Notes: generated by a model not told the origin, from the letters alone. Shown: positions 1 through 62,065, numbered from the stretch's first letter. The stretch: DNA of 64,000 nucleotides from Doris montereyensis (GCA_037039925.1 JAXRKP010000093.1:247501-311500), one strand, 5' to 3'. A program made the numbers and translations.

Positions 1-270
1 AGCAATAATAATAGTAATAATAGTGGTAGTAATAGCAGCAGCAGCAGTAGTAGTAGTAGTAGTAGTAGCAGCAGCAGCAGTAGCAGTAGTAATAGTAGTG
101 GCAGTAGTAGTAGTAGTAGTGGTAGTAGCAGCAGTAGTAGTAGTAGTAGTAGTAGCAGCAGTAGTAGCGCCAGCAGCAGCAGCAGTAGTAGCAGTAGTAG
201 TAGTAGCAGCAGCAGCAGTAGCAGTAGCAGCGGCAGCAGCAGTAGCAGTGGCAGCAGTAGTAGTAGCAGC

Positions 271-340
<70 letters not shown>

Positions 341-421
341 ATATTTGTCAATCGTGGCAGCAGCAGCAGTAAGTGTCAGTAGTAACAGTAGTAGCAGTAG
401 TAGCATCAGTAGCAGCAGCAG

Positions 422-476
<55 letters not shown>

Positions 477-477
477 C

Positions 478-514
<37 letters not shown>

Positions 515-546
515 ATAGTAATAGTAGTGGTAGTAGTAGTGTCAAT
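1..546. repeat. AGT/AGC trinucleotide array (intronic)
   Basis: Imperfect (AGT)n with AGC interruptions runs to about 345, is broken by about 30 bases of other sequence, then resumes to about 546. It lies upstream of the splice acceptor of the acetyltransferase exon at 696, so it is probably intronic. Poly-Ala, poly-Val, poly-Ser and poly-Leu reading frames across it are only translations of the triplet. Confidence 0.95.
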
Positions 547-695
547 AGCAGTACATGGACTATAGTCAGTGTCAATCAATCTGGCTGCCTTTGTGCATGC
601 TTTCATTCAGTGGCACTACTCTTTACCATTACTCGTGTTTACATTTATTTATTACAGTATTCTCCTTTTTTTTCTTCTTTTTAATTTCTACACAG

Positions 696-948
696 GAAGG
701 ACGTGTGTATCTCGTTCGAGCTTGGCACTGACTACGGCAGTATAGGCTTCCTTTACACCAGAGAAGAAGAACGCGGAAAAGGTTTGGCAAAGGTTGTGAT
801 GAGCCATCTGGCGGAGGAATATTTCAAACTGGATATGGATGTCTACTCTGTCGTGTACGAAGGAAGCCAGCTGTCTTATTCGTTACACAAGTCGATTGGT
901 TTTACGCCCCTTTCAGAGCGGTTCTATTACGTAGATTTCACGCCATAA
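696..948 (+). CDS. Last exon of a GNAT-family acyltransferase (GLYAT/FR47-like)
   Basis: The exon starts after a pyrimidine tract and acceptor CACAG at 691-695 and runs in frame to a TAA at 946-948, giving about 83 residues of a C-terminus. It contains the GNAT motif A acyl-CoA loop (REEERGKGLA, pattern R-x-x-G-x-G/A), an acidic helix and the terminal SLHKSIGF block typical of the FR47/glycine N-acyltransferase-like fold, where the final beta strand precedes a Phe-rich C-terminus. By family, it would transfer an acyl group from acyl-CoA to an amino group; the substrate cannot be read from this exon. Upstream exons lie left of the window. No AATAAA was seen close downstream. GLYAT-like naming is by motif only. 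Confidence 0.8.
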
Positions 949-1170
949 GTGCAAACATGTGATTGCTTTGTTATCTCTTTCGACGATGCATGCAGATCGA
1001 ATTGTATTGAAGACAAGAGGATGAAAAACAACAATGAACACAATATCAGAGGTTTAGAGGTTGTGTGATGAAAAATGAGGGGGGCGGAAAGAAGGTGGGG
1101 GGCTGCCTGTGGGATTTGGATTACTTTTCGTATGAGTATGTAAAGTAAAGATATTGAAAAAATTGATAGT
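949..1170. other. Intergenic / 3' flank of acetyltransferase
   Basis: This is presumed 3' UTR and flank, with nothing recognisable apart from a G-rich stretch at 1079-1100. Confidence 0.4.
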
Positions 1171-2910
1171 CATTACCGGACAGTGGGCAGGTGCTTGCAA
1201 ATGTACGGGGGGACTAGACGATCCCGCCCTCCGTGAGTCTCCTGCTGCCGTGCAGATATGTCTTGGCTGACAAAAGGTTAGAGGAGTTAACGCCGACAAA
1301 AAAATCGCAACCTGCTGCCATGTAGGTGGTTTTGGCTTACCAAAGGCCAAGAGTTAACCCCGACAGAAAATCAAAATATGATGTCTTGCAAGCTGGTCTT
1401 GGCTGACCAATGGCTAAGGGAGTTAACCCCGACAGAAAATCAAAACATGCTGTCTTGCAGGCTGGTCTTGGTTGACCAAAGGCTAAGAGAGTTAACCCTG
1501 ACAGAAAATCAAAGCCAAGGCCCGATAGAAGGGCTCAAGGTGGCAGCCCTACCACCTACCTAAGGTACAGTGGGTTAATCACCTGCTTATCCAAAACAAA
1601 CCGATTCAGAGAACCAAAGATGTTACAAACGGATGGAATTTCAGAAGACGACCCAGAAACAAACACGGGCTTGAACTTTTGGAACATGGCATGTCAGAGC
1701 AAATAAATGCAAAAGAGTTACAATTGACTGAAGTATTAAGCAAATTTATAGTATATATTTTGGCTATCACAGAAACAAAGAAAGAAGGGCAAGGAATATA
1801 AAGTGTATGGCCAAATCATACATTAATCTTTCTCAGGAGTAATGACTTACATCTCTGTTTTATTGACTAAGAAAAAGCATTTGATACATTGAAGATAGAT
1901 GAACTATGGCATTCCTCAACAGAACATAAATTTTACAATAAACCAATATTTGCAGTAGGAGTAGCTGGAAACTTATCTGAAGATTTTGATGTAGATGTAG
2001 GAGTTAGACAGGGCTGTATTTTGAACCTTCTTTTGTTTATCATAGTTATGGATTCAGTTGCAAAGGCATCCTCAAAAATGAAAAAAAATGAATGTAGGTA
2101 TAAGGAAATTCAAATCGGTAAATTTATCAATGCTTTCATTTGCTGATGATTTAGTCATATTTGGAAAATCAGAAAGTGACCTTCAATATAATATCAACAT
2201 GCTGAATAATGAACTAAATAAAAGAGGGATGAGAGTAAATGCAAAGAAAACCAAAACAATGCTAGTAACTAGGAGAGCTAAAGCACAAAACCTTATACTG
2301 GTCAGAAAAAAAAGAACAAGTTCACAACTACAATTACCTAGGAGTAATGATAAACTCAGAGGGAAAACTAAAAGAAGAAACCATCCAGAGAATCCAAAAG
2401 GCAATGACAATATATAACCATATGGGAAAGGCATTTAAAGGTAAACAAAAAACGTCAACAAAACCAAAATGGCAGTATACAGCACAGTTTATTGTCCTAC
2501 TCTCCTCTATGGCAGTGAAATCTGGACCTTAGACAGTAGGGAATACAGTAAAATACAAGCAGCTGAAATGAAATGCATCAGAAGAGTAGTAGGTAACACC
2601 AAAAAGAGACAAAATCAGAAACACAGAGATCAAGCCAAAGCATATGGCATTAAAACTAGGATATAAATAAATCAACTGAGATGGTTTGGCCATGTAAACA
2701 AAATAGCTAGATCAGTACACAATGTTAAAACCCAAAGTAAAAGACCAAAATGGAGACCTCGGAGTGGGAACAAGATATAAAAGAGGCACTAAAGCAAAGA
2801 AATTTAACTTTGACAGAAGGAAACTGAAAATGTCAGGACAGGGTAGCCTTGAGAAGGATCATTTTGGCCGTCTAAACCCATACACCAAAAGGTGATAAAG
2901 AAGAAAGATA
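1171..2910 (+). mobile_element. LINE-1 copy A: internally deleted non-LTR retrotransposon
   Basis: This copy shares its 5' end, 5' monomers, RT segment and 3' end with the copy at 6495-9931. The RT part is recognisable: GVRQGCI around 2000-2025, the FADDLVIFGKSESDL catalytic block (FADD form of YxDD) at about 2136-2180, and the C-terminal segment LLYGSEIWTLDSREYS near 2502-2550. Sequence jumps at about 1833 from the endonuclease region straight to the FIDxEKAFDT region of the RT, removing about 1.7 kb relative to copy B. A second, short gap lies near 1918. Many frameshifts and stops show it is dead. It ends near a GATAAAGAAGAAAGATA tail. Confidence 0.85.
1243..1510 (+). repeat. Tandem ~62-bp monomers at LINE-1 copy A 5' end
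   Basis: About four units carry a CTGCTGCCTTGCAGGCTGG-like start and a GAGTTAACCCCGACAGAAAA-like end. The same monomers precede the ORF region of copy B at 6550-6765, so they belong to the element's 5' UTR rather than to a local microsatellite. Confidence 0.8.
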
Positions 2911-2999
2911 GCCATTACAAAATACAATGACTGTTTACGCCCATATAGAGACGTTTTTCTACAACATTGTGCAAAGCGAAAGAGAAGATGTTACATCAC

Positions 3000-3215
3000 C
3001 TCCTGGACATGACGCTAGTTTAATGCTGATTTTACACCCAAGCTAATACTGATACTCACTTGCAACTGGATCAAGTTGGGAAATGCGTGTTAAGTGTCTT
3101 TCCAAGTGATCGCAATGTTGGACATAGCATTGATTGGAATCGAACCCAGGAACTAACGATCCCAAGTGCACACTACGTCGCTGAAGATTGATATGATCCA
3201 AAGATAACCGGACAC
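3000..3215 (-). mobile_element. SINE-D copy
   Basis: SINE-D is a tRNA-derived family with an A-box-like and a GTTCGAATC-type B-box head. Its body reads TGTGTTCYTTGGGAAA...AACACGCATTTTCCC...CAAATGGGTACAAGCAC. Here it is in reverse orientation, with the B-box complement (GATTCGAACCC-like) at about 3135. Confidence 0.75.
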
Positions 3216-3264
3216 AGGGACAAAACAAACAAACAAACGAAAATCTCATATATTTTAAAAAAGA

Positions 3265-3335
3265 GAAAAACAGATATTAATCCGTATCCCCGATTAAGTG
3301 CAGGCTCACCAACTTTAAATCCTTTCTAAAAGTCA
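3265..3335 (-). mobile_element. SINE-C 3'-end fragment
   Basis: This is a short piece matching the 3' end of SINE-C (AGTCCGTATCCC...AGTGCAGGCTCACCRACT); compare the copy at 5405-5710. Confidence 0.65.
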
Positions 3336-3367
3336 TGGGATCACTGACATCCTGACGTGTGTGGTGT

Positions 3368-3404
3368 ATGTGACTGTGTGTGTGTGTGTGTGTCTGTTGT
3401 ATGT

Positions 3405-3440
<36 letters not shown>
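3368..3440. repeat. (TG)n microsatellite
   Basis: An interrupted TG dinucleotide array. Confidence 0.95.
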
Positions 3441-3445
<5 letters not shown>

Positions 3446-3624
3446 ATACTAGTCTACCCATTGACTCTAGCGCGCAGTCAATTAAACACGAACAAAGACA
3501 AATTCAAATGTGTCCGTTCCTTGTTTTATTTTGTTTTTAATTTGTAGCAGAGTTGAGAGAAATGATGGAACACTTTCGTGGCACAAGCAAACAAACAAGG
3601 TCGTTTAAATTTAGCATAAAGATT

Positions 3625-3660
3625 ACCTTCCGGCCAGTGGGCAGGTGCTGAGCATGGGTT
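3625..3660 (+). mobile_element. LINE-1 extreme 5'-end fragment
   Basis: The sequence ATTACCTTCCGGCCAGTGGG and the following GCAGGTGCT match the first bases of the LINE-1 copies. The match stops where the minisatellite begins. Confidence 0.55.
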
Positions 3661-3679
3661 TAATCAATGAAACTATCTA

Positions 3680-4030
3680 TGTACTCTGTAATTTATGGAG
3701 GTTTAAAAGCAATTCCTAACGTGTGTAGATCTATAATTTATGGATGTTTAAAAGCAATTCCTAAAGTGTGTAGATCTGTAATTTATGTTTAAAAGCCATT
3801 CCTAAAGTGTAGATCTGTAATTTATGGAGGTTTAAAAGCAATTCCTAAAGTGTGTAGATCTGTAATTTATGGAGGTTTAAAAGCAATTCCTAAAGTGTGT
3901 AGATCTGTAATTTATGGAGGTGTAAAAGCCATTCCTAAGTGTGTAGATCTATAATTTATGTTTAAAAGCAATTCCATGTTTAAAAGCCATTCCTAATTAG
4001 ATCTATAATTTATGATGTTTCCATTCCTAA
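3680..4030. repeat. ~45-bp minisatellite, about 8 units
   Basis: Units contain AGATCTGTAATTTATGGAGG then TTTAAAAGCAATTCCTAAAG. Later units are shorter and degraded. The array is bracketed by two direct copies of a stretch with AAACAAACAA...TTAAATTTAGCATAAA and the LINE-1 5' end. Confidence 0.9.
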
Positions 4031-4169
4031 TTAGTTGATCGACCTTACTTTCACTATAGCATAATGCTTCCCATTGAAACTTCTCTATGGAGATTTTAAT
4101 AAAGGCTAAAGACAGCTATCTAGCGTCAAAATTCAGTGGCATAAACAAACAAACAAACAAAGTCGGTTG

Positions 4170-4276
4170 AATTTAACATAAAAATTACCTTCCGGCCAGT
4201 GGACAGGTGCTTGCATCTATACAAGGACTAGACGGCCCCTTATCTCCTGCTGCCTTGCAGGCGGGTCTTGGCTGGT
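4170..4276 (+). mobile_element. LINE-1 5'-end fragment with part of one monomer
   Basis: This contains TTCCGGCCAGTGGACAGGTG, the ACTAGACGGCCCC block and CTGCTGCCTTGCAGGCGGG, matching the 5' UTR of the LINE-1 copies, then unrelated sequence. A 5'-only fragment is the opposite of usual LINE 5' truncation. Confidence 0.65.
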
Positions 4277-4494
4277 GTGCATTTTACTTGCGCTAATGAC
4301 GTCACAATCCGCCGACCTCCCCGGTCCTTATTCGCACAATACGCGCAGGATTATTTTTTTACCCGTCGATGTTCAATTGCGCAGTGTGGCTACTTCATCG
4401 ATGTCTCAGTCTCCAACAAACGCAGGTTTTCACAGAATACGAAGATGTTTGGTGAAGGTGCGTAAAATAGTCAGCTAAGTTTCATTTTATTTTG

Positions 4495-4912
4495 TGATTT
4501 ACCCACATCCACAACTAAGGTGATCTCGGGGTTTTGGTAGGATTTTGAATGTTGCCCAGGCTATCCTGTAAACAGTCAATGGATCTTTAACATGCACAGT
4601 ATTATGATCTGCACACGGGACCTCCTTTTTATTGTCCATCTCCGATGGGACTAGGTGTCGATCCACCTCCTTGGACAAGTGGGGGGGGGGAGTTTTTACT
4701 CGAAATAAATCGAGAACATTTTTCAACCCTCGCCCAAGTTTGAATCCACGACCTTTCGGTTGAGACTGAGAGCCAGGCACCTTGCCTCTGGGCTACCGAC
4801 TTCCCCAAGTTTGAATCCATGACCTTTTGGTTGAGATTGAGAGCCAGGCACCTTGCCTCTGGACTACTGGAGTTCCCCCAAGTTTGAATCCACGACCTTT
4901 GGGTTGAGACTG
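4495..4912 (-). mobile_element. SINE-B copy with tandemly triplicated tRNA-like head
   Basis: SINE-B is a tRNA-derived family. In forward orientation its head reads GGTAGTCCAGAGGCAAGGTG...GTCGTGGATTCAAAC (B-box GATTCAAAC), and its tail ends GATCACCTTAGTTGTGGATG then TGGGTAAATCAAATC. Here it is reversed. The body spans about 4495-4735, followed by three consecutive head units (about 4736-4805, 4806-4873, 4874-4912). Confidence 0.8.
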
Positions 4913-4951
4913 TGTTCTCTTCGGTCTATGGCTGTGGGCCTGGGGGATGGG

Positions 4952-4952
4952 T

Positions 4953-5002
<50 letters not shown>
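4952..5002. repeat. (CA)n microsatellite
   Basis: An uninterrupted CA dinucleotide array next to the SINE-B head. Confidence 0.97.
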
Positions 5003-5005
<3 letters not shown>

Positions 5006-5079
5006 CTACCCATTCGTCAGGGGCGTACTGTTACACTGGCACTATGGTTTCAACTGTCTCTCCCTCTCTCCTCACTCTT

Positions 5080-5240
<161 letters not shown>

Positions 5241-5404
5241 GTGACATCCGTCCTAATTAGACTTAGACTTAGACCATATTATATTTTCGCGGACATCTGG
5301 TGCTAATGTGTGTGGATAAAATGAAACACAAAAACACGGAGGTGTATCTCAGTGCCAAAAAATCCTCGGAAAACCGGAAAAAACCCCACAAAATCTCAAA
5401 CTCT

Positions 5405-5710
5405 GGATAAAGATAAAGATGGATTTATAGTCCGTATCCCGGCACAAGTGCAGGCTCACCGACTATACATCATTTATCCCACAGCAAGCCATTTCATTTA
5501 AAGTCCTTCTCAACTCCAGTGGGAGCAAAAAGTACACAAGCCTGTTATTCATTCACACCTGATTCAATTGAGGAAAGAAGAATAAAGTACCTTTCCTAAG
5601 AGAACAACATTGTGGAAAACACTCACGTGTGCCACTCGTGAAACTTGAACTAGTGTCGTCATGATAACAAGCCTAAAACACTACGGTTCAGCTACAACGT
5701 CCCGTGAAAA
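5405..5710 (-). mobile_element. SINE-C copy
   Basis: SINE-C is a tRNA-derived family. In forward orientation it starts GCGTTGTAGCTGAACCGTAG, has a B-box-like GTTCAARY, and ends AGTCGGTGAGCCTGCACTTG followed by a GGGATACGGACTATAAATCC block. Here it is reversed and nearly full length. Confidence 0.8.
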
Positions 5711-6324
5711 ACATACCTGCAACCAATGTTCCCTGTAAGCTGTACACATGTGTGTACGTCAAGGAGAAATAAAAGATATGCACAGTTGGGAAATGACTGC
5801 CCACACCGATGAAAAGCAACAGCACGTACATAATTAATTAACAAAATCTATTTATTTGCATACATTAGAGATTTTCTTCGTCAAACTTTGCACAACACCA
5901 AACATTTACTCGCACACAAACTAGAAAAAAATAGATAGAACATTGCCTGCATCAGTCAAGTCTCTGATATACAATGCACCTATAACAACTTATGTGGTTG
6001 AAACCCCTAAAAATATTAAGCCTGATTTAGATTGCAGCAATCACGGGGAAAACTAAAATTAGGGCCTTCCATTCAAACTTGAAATGAAATGCATCCTCAT
6101 GTAGGCCTACGGCTACGAGACTGCAGTCCTTTACAAACAGCTGTCTGAGTCTGGGGCGCCTTGTGGACGTACGTTGACCTGACACAAGGCCGTCTATAAC
6201 CTACCCAAAATAGACGGCCTTGCCTGACACCATCAGCAATGCAGACCTTCGTGAAAAATGAAAGGACCAATCAGCTCCCAGCTGAAAGAGAATTAAAGAG
6301 AAAGAAGTGTGGGGGGGGGTGTGG
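5711..6324. other. Intergenic, no feature recognised
   Basis: Unique-looking AT-rich sequence. I see no ORF or repeat with support. Confidence 0.4.
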
Positions 6325-6505
6325 AGTAGCCATATAATGAGAAGACCAAGATCCAACATAACCAGACAAAGCTTGACATGGAATCCACAAGGGAAGAGAT
6401 CTAGAAGACGACCAAGGATGACTTGGAGGAGAGAGATCGAGACGGAGATTGCGAGACGCAGGAAAACATGAGGAGAATTGCAGACGTTGGTACAGAATAC
6501 CGGGC
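6325..6505 (+). mobile_element. LINE-2 3' fragment
   Basis: This matches the fragment at 24955-25175 (ATGAGAAGACCAAGATCCAA, then CACAAGGGAAGAGATCTAGA). The encoded MRRPRSN...RRPRMTW-R-REIE pattern is the C-terminal tail of a non-LTR RT polyprotein. It is interrupted by stops, and LINE-1 copy B begins immediately after it. Confidence 0.7.
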
Positions 6506-6549
6506 AGTGGACAGGTAAGCACCTGTATGGGGAGTAGATGATCCCGCCC

Positions 6550-6765
6550 TCCACGAATCTCCTGCTGCCTTGCAGGCGGGTCTTGGCCGACGAAAGGCTA
6601 AGGGAGTTAACCCTGACAGAAAACAACATGCTGCCTTGCAGACCGGTTTTGGTTGACCAAAGGCTAAGGAGTTAACCCTGACAGAAAATAACAACCTGCT
6701 GCTTTGCATGCTGGTCTTGAATGACTAAAGGCTAAGAGAGTTAACCATGACAGAAAATAACAAGG
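6550..6765 (+). repeat. Tandem ~62-bp 5' monomers of LINE-1 copy B
   Basis: Three monomers with the CTGCCTTGCAG...GCTAAGGGAGTTAACCCTGACAG framework, followed by the same ACCATCTACCTACGGTGCAG block as in copy A. Confidence 0.8.
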
Positions 6766-9700
6766 CCTGGTCGGGGGCCTCAAGGGGCAGCCCCACCATC
6801 TACCTACGGTGCAGTGGGCTAACCCTGCTTATCCAAAACCAAACAGATTCAAATAACAAAAAATATTATAACCGGCTTGATCTTTCGAAGACGAACTTGG
6901 AAACGAATACGGACTGTGATTTTTGGAACATAGAACGTTAGAGCAATAAATGGAAAAGATTTAGAATTAGTTGAAGAAATTGAAAAATTCAAAGTACATA
7001 TTTTGGCCATTACAGGAACAAAGAAAAAAGGACAAGTAATAGAAAATGTAGGACCGAATCATATTTCAATCTTCTCAGGAGAAGATGTCAAAGATAAAGA
7101 TAGAGCAGGAGTATGCCTCCTAGTGCACAAAAAGCATGAAAAGCTACTAGAAAGTTGGAAATTTATAAGCCCACGGCTATTAGAGGTAAATATTTAACCA
7201 AAAGGACGAGAAATTAAATTATTAATGGATTATGGACCAAACGAAGACGCAACTAAAGAAGAAAAAGATATATTTCAAAACGATCTACAAATAGTTGCAG
7301 AGAATCTTAAACCAAACATGAACTAATGCTTTTAGAAGTTGTAAACGCTAGAGTAGGCAACGATGTAGAAACGTCAGGAGGAGTAATAGGTAAAGAAGGA
7401 GAGACAACAACTTCTCCAAATGAGAGAGACTAATATATTTTTGCCTAAAGAATAACATGAAAATAACCAACACCTTTTTTCCTCATAAAGATATCCACAA
7501 AGATACTAGAGTAAATGAAGACAGGTGTAAAAAGTCAATGATAGACTACATAATAGTTAGCAGCTCCCTTTTTTTACAGTACATTGGATGCAAGAGTAAA
7601 CAGAGGAGCAGAAATATTTCGTGATCATCACTTAGTTATTGCCAAAATGAGATTACTGACTGAAGAAAACAAACAGAAAAGGAAAGAGAAGAAAGCTACT
7701 AAACTCAAAATAGAGGAACTAAATAAACCAGTAGTAAAACATGTATACCAATCTAGGATAAAAATATTTATCAGTGAAAGACAGATGGATCTGAATGATA
7801 GTACAATAGAAGAAAAGTGGCAGATGTATAAAGAAACACTCCTCAGTTGTACTGAAGAGGTCTGTGTTAGGAAACAAATCAAAGGAGATAAGAAAAGAAC
7901 AGCATGGTGGAATGATAATGTCAAGACTAAGATCAAAGAAAAGAAGGATGCCTGGAAGAAATACTTGCAAACAAAGAGACCAGAGGATAGGATAGATTAT
8001 GTGAGTAAAAGAAATATCGCCAAAGAGGAAGTTAGGAAAGCAAAACAGGAACAATGGGAAGAGTTTAGACAAAGACTTCAAGTAAGCTATCAAGGAAATC
8101 AAAAGCTTTTCTGGGGGGGGGGGGGGGCTATGAAAAGCATGAGAAAGACCAAAGCATGCCCAATACGACAATTCAAGAACGCCAAAGGAGAAATAATGAA
8201 AGAAGACAGCGAAATCATAGAAACATGGAGAAAACATTTCACCGATTACATAATCCCTCCAGAACGTATGAAACAAGGAGTAAGGATCAATTAGTAAGAG
8301 TAACAATTAATCCAGAGGAGACAGCTGAAGATGTAGATATATCAATGGAAGAAATCCAAACAGCTATAAGAAAAGTGAAATTAGGAAAAGACGCAGGATC
8401 AGATCAAGTTTATCCAGAAATAATTAAAAACCATGGGAGAGGCAGACAAACTATTGCATGCAATATGCCAACAATCATGGAAGTCCAAACAGATGCCAGA
8501 CGACTGGAAAAAAATGAACGGTAGTACCGATACTTAAGAGAGGATCAACTATGGAATGTTCAAACTATAGAGGGATATCACTACTTAGCGTTCTAGGAAA
8601 AGTGTATGCCAGGAAACTGGAAATGAGACTAAGGAAAAGAATAGAGGATCAGATTGAAGAGCATCAGCGTGGATTTAGACCAGGAAGAAGTGTACAGGAC
8701 CACATATTTACGATAAGACAAATAATAGAACACTTCCTGGAGAGAAACATTGACTTGCACATGTGTTTTATTGATTTAGAAAAAGCATTTGACACGATGA
8801 GGAGGGACAAACTATGGCATGCCTTAAAAGGACACAATGTAGAGAAAAATGTAATAGAAGCCATTAAAAGTTTTTTTTACAATAAACCAACAAGTGCAGT
8901 AAGAGTAGCTGGAAACATATCTGCAGAATTTGATGTAGATATAGGAGTAAAACAGGGTTGTATCCGAAGTCCTCTTTTGTTTATCACGTTTATGGATTCA
9001 GTCGCAAAGGCATCCTCAAAAAGGAAGAAAAGGAATGTAGGTATGTGGAAGCTCAAACCAGTAAATGTATCAATATTTTCATTTGCCGATGATTTAGTTC
9101 TGTTTGGAAAATCAGAAAGTGACCTTCAGTCAATTATCAACATTATGAACAATGAACTAAGTAAAGAGGAATGAGAGTAAATGCAAAGAAAACCAAAACA
9201 ATGCTAGTCACTAGGGAAGCTAAAACACATAATCTTAAATTAGGCAGGGAGAAGTTAGAACAAGTTCAAAGCTACAATTACCTAGGAGTAATGATTAACT
9301 CGTAGGAAAACTAAGAGAAGAAATCAGCCAGAGAATCAAAAGGTAAGTGCAATGTATAACTGTCTAGGAAAGGCATTTGTAGGTAAGCAAGAATTGTCCA
9401 CAAAAACCAAAATGACAGTATACAATACAGTTTATTGTCCTACCCTCCTCTATGACAGCGAAACCTGGACCTTAGACAGTAGGGAATACAGTAGAGTACA
9501 GGCAGCTGAAATGAAATATCTAACAAGAGTAGTAGGGAAAACTAAAAGAAACAAAATCAGAAACACAACAATAAGAGATCAAACCAAAGCAGATGGCATA
9601 AAAACTAAGATAGAAATGAATCAACTGAGATGGTTTGGGCATGTAAACAGAATGAATGACAATATAATAACTAAATCAGTATACAGTGCTAAAGCCCAAG

Positions 9701-9875
9701 GTAAAATACCAAAAGGCAGACCTCGGAGAAAGTGGGAAGAAGATATAAAGAGGCATTGAAGCATAGAAACTTAACTTTTTTGGAAGGAAACAGAAAATGC
9801 TAGGATAGGGTATCCTGGAGAAAGATCATCTCGGGCATCTGAACCCATATACCGAAAGGTAGAATGGGAACTGAT

Positions 9876-9876
9876 A

Positions 9877-9920
<44 letters not shown>

Positions 9921-9931
9921 AAAGAAAGAAA
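9876..9931. repeat. (GAAA)n tail of LINE-1 copy B
   Basis: A tetranucleotide array that begins exactly at the 3' end of the element (GATAAAGAAAGAAAG), consistent with a templated tandem tail. Confidence 0.9.
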
Positions 9932-10007
9932 GGTGCAATCCACATGGAGCTGAGAGACAAAGAAGAAGACTAAAAGTTCAACCAGACCTTTTAAAAAAAA
10001 TTTCAGC

Positions 10008-10330
10008 TGGGATTTTGATTTTACCCACATCCATAACAAAAGTGATCTCGGGGGTAGAATTTTTTTTTCAGCTGTGCCTGGACTTCCATGTAAACAACCA
10101 ACAGATCTTCAACGTGCACATAGTGTTGTAATATTCACACAGGACTCCCTTTATATCGTCGGCCTCCAATGAGACTAGGTGTCGATCCACCTACCTGGAC
10201 CACGAGGGAGGGGGGGGGGTGTAGGTTTTACTCGGAAAAAAAAACTCGAGAAAAATCCGTCGGGGCCTGAACCCACGACATTTTGGTTGAGATACTGACT
10301 CTTTGCCTTTAAACTACCGATTCTCATCGC
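10008..10330 (-). mobile_element. SINE-B copy
   Basis: Nearly full length and reversed. It begins TTTACCCACATCCATAAC and ends with the head complement at 10260-10330. Confidence 0.8.
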
Positions 10331-10534
10331 CTTTCAACAGGGAAAGTGGAAAACGGTCTCCAAAGGGAATGTCGGGAACCTGTGAATAGAGAAGGGGAAC
10401 AAGGCGAGACATAACATTTTCAAGCTGCGCAGCTCAAGATTTTCCGCCTGAATTTTTCACTCTCTTTCCCTTTTCCTGTCAGGCGTCTACCTAGATGCCT
10501 CTAATATTAGGAATGTCTAAGCTTCTAACGCTCC

Positions 10535-10785
10535 GTGGCATCGGTGATCTAGTAGATAAGTTGCCGGACTTGGGATCATGCGGTCCTCTGTTCAAATCAT
10601 ATCAATGCTCGGTCCGACGTTGTGTTCCTTGGGAAAGACACTTAACACGCATTTTCCCCACTCGACCCAGGTGCAAATGGGTACAAGCACCAGATTGGGA
10701 GTAAAAACCTGCGACAAACTAGAATTCGCCTATTGCGTTTTACGCTATAGAAACCGGGATACGCTCCGCCTCTATGGATCGACTT
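10535..10785 (+). mobile_element. SINE-D copy
   Basis: Forward copy with a tRNA-like head at about 10535-10605 (B-box-like GTTCAAATC) and the TTGTGTTCCTTGGGAAAGAC body. Confidence 0.8.
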
Positions 10786-11364
10786 TTTTTTTTTTTTATG
10801 TAGTCTTCATATATGAAAGACAACTTGAAGTTGGTAAAACTTATTAAGATTTATTTGTGCTCTAGATCTAGATCTATATGAAGAAAGGAAAAGTATGCCA
10901 TTTGCAATTTTGTTTTAAGAATCATGAAATGGTTGATTTGCATTTAATGTTAATAGTTCAAAGAACGGCAGGCTGAATGGTGTACACTTCTTCACCTCAC
11001 CAAATCTTTGCAAAAAGACATCCTGGCCGAGGAACCGAAATGTAGAACTCTTCACCAGAGAAAATAATATCATGACCCCCCATGCTTTACTTCCTTTTGA
11101 AAAACATGGTGGATAACGTGTAAAAGCCGACAAAACACGCCTAGATCTATATATTATCGTTCTTATGAACTTCTAATTTCACTAGATTAATTTCATATAG
11201 TCATTTATAGAACATGCAGTTGTAGTTTAAGCTCAACCGTACACTCATTATACCAATCGTATTAGAACTAACATAAATATCTAGAAATCTACGTATTACT
11301 GTAATGATAGCTTGACGTTTGAAACCGAAAGTACGTGTGGGGAATAGTCATTATTGCACCACAC
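10786..11364. other. GCN1 upstream region
   Basis: AT-rich sequence between the last SINE and the GCN1 start codon. I see no convincing TATA box. Any promoter or 5' UTR lies here or overlaps the start codon. Confidence 0.4.
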
Positions 11365-11367
11365 AAC

Positions 11368-62065
<50,698 letters not shown>

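Larger units (their letters stand above)
6495..9931 (+). mobile_element. LINE-1 copy B: near-full-length non-LTR retrotransposon (inactive)
   Basis: Order: 5' UTR with tandem monomers (6550-6765), an APE-type endonuclease remnant (about 6925-7560, containing the HILAITGTKK and GVCLLVHKK segments in broken frames), a linker (7584-8294), reverse transcriptase (about 8290-9200), a C-terminal region (9350-9759), a 3' UTR and a (GAAA)n tail. RT landmarks are NYRGISLLSVLGKVY, QRGFRPGRSVQDHI, CFIDLEKAFDT, GVKQGCIRSPLLF and the catalytic FADDLVLFGKSESDL. The C-terminal block LLYDSETWTLDSREYS...NQLRWFGHVNRM...GRPRRKWEEDI is typical of RTE-like and related non-LTR elements. The short-tandem tail supports RTE-like placement, but the clade is an inference. 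At least five frameshifts or stops (for example near 7197, 8294, 8524 and 9174) make it non-functional. Confidence 0.9.

Noticed and set aside
23..684. Poly-Ala/Val and poly-Ser frames at the window start
   Set aside because: Triplet-repeat translation; lies in an intron before the acceptor at 696.
7719..8306. 195-residue antisense reading frame
   Set aside because: Antisense shadow of the LINE-1 linker/RT region; composition follows the sense strand.
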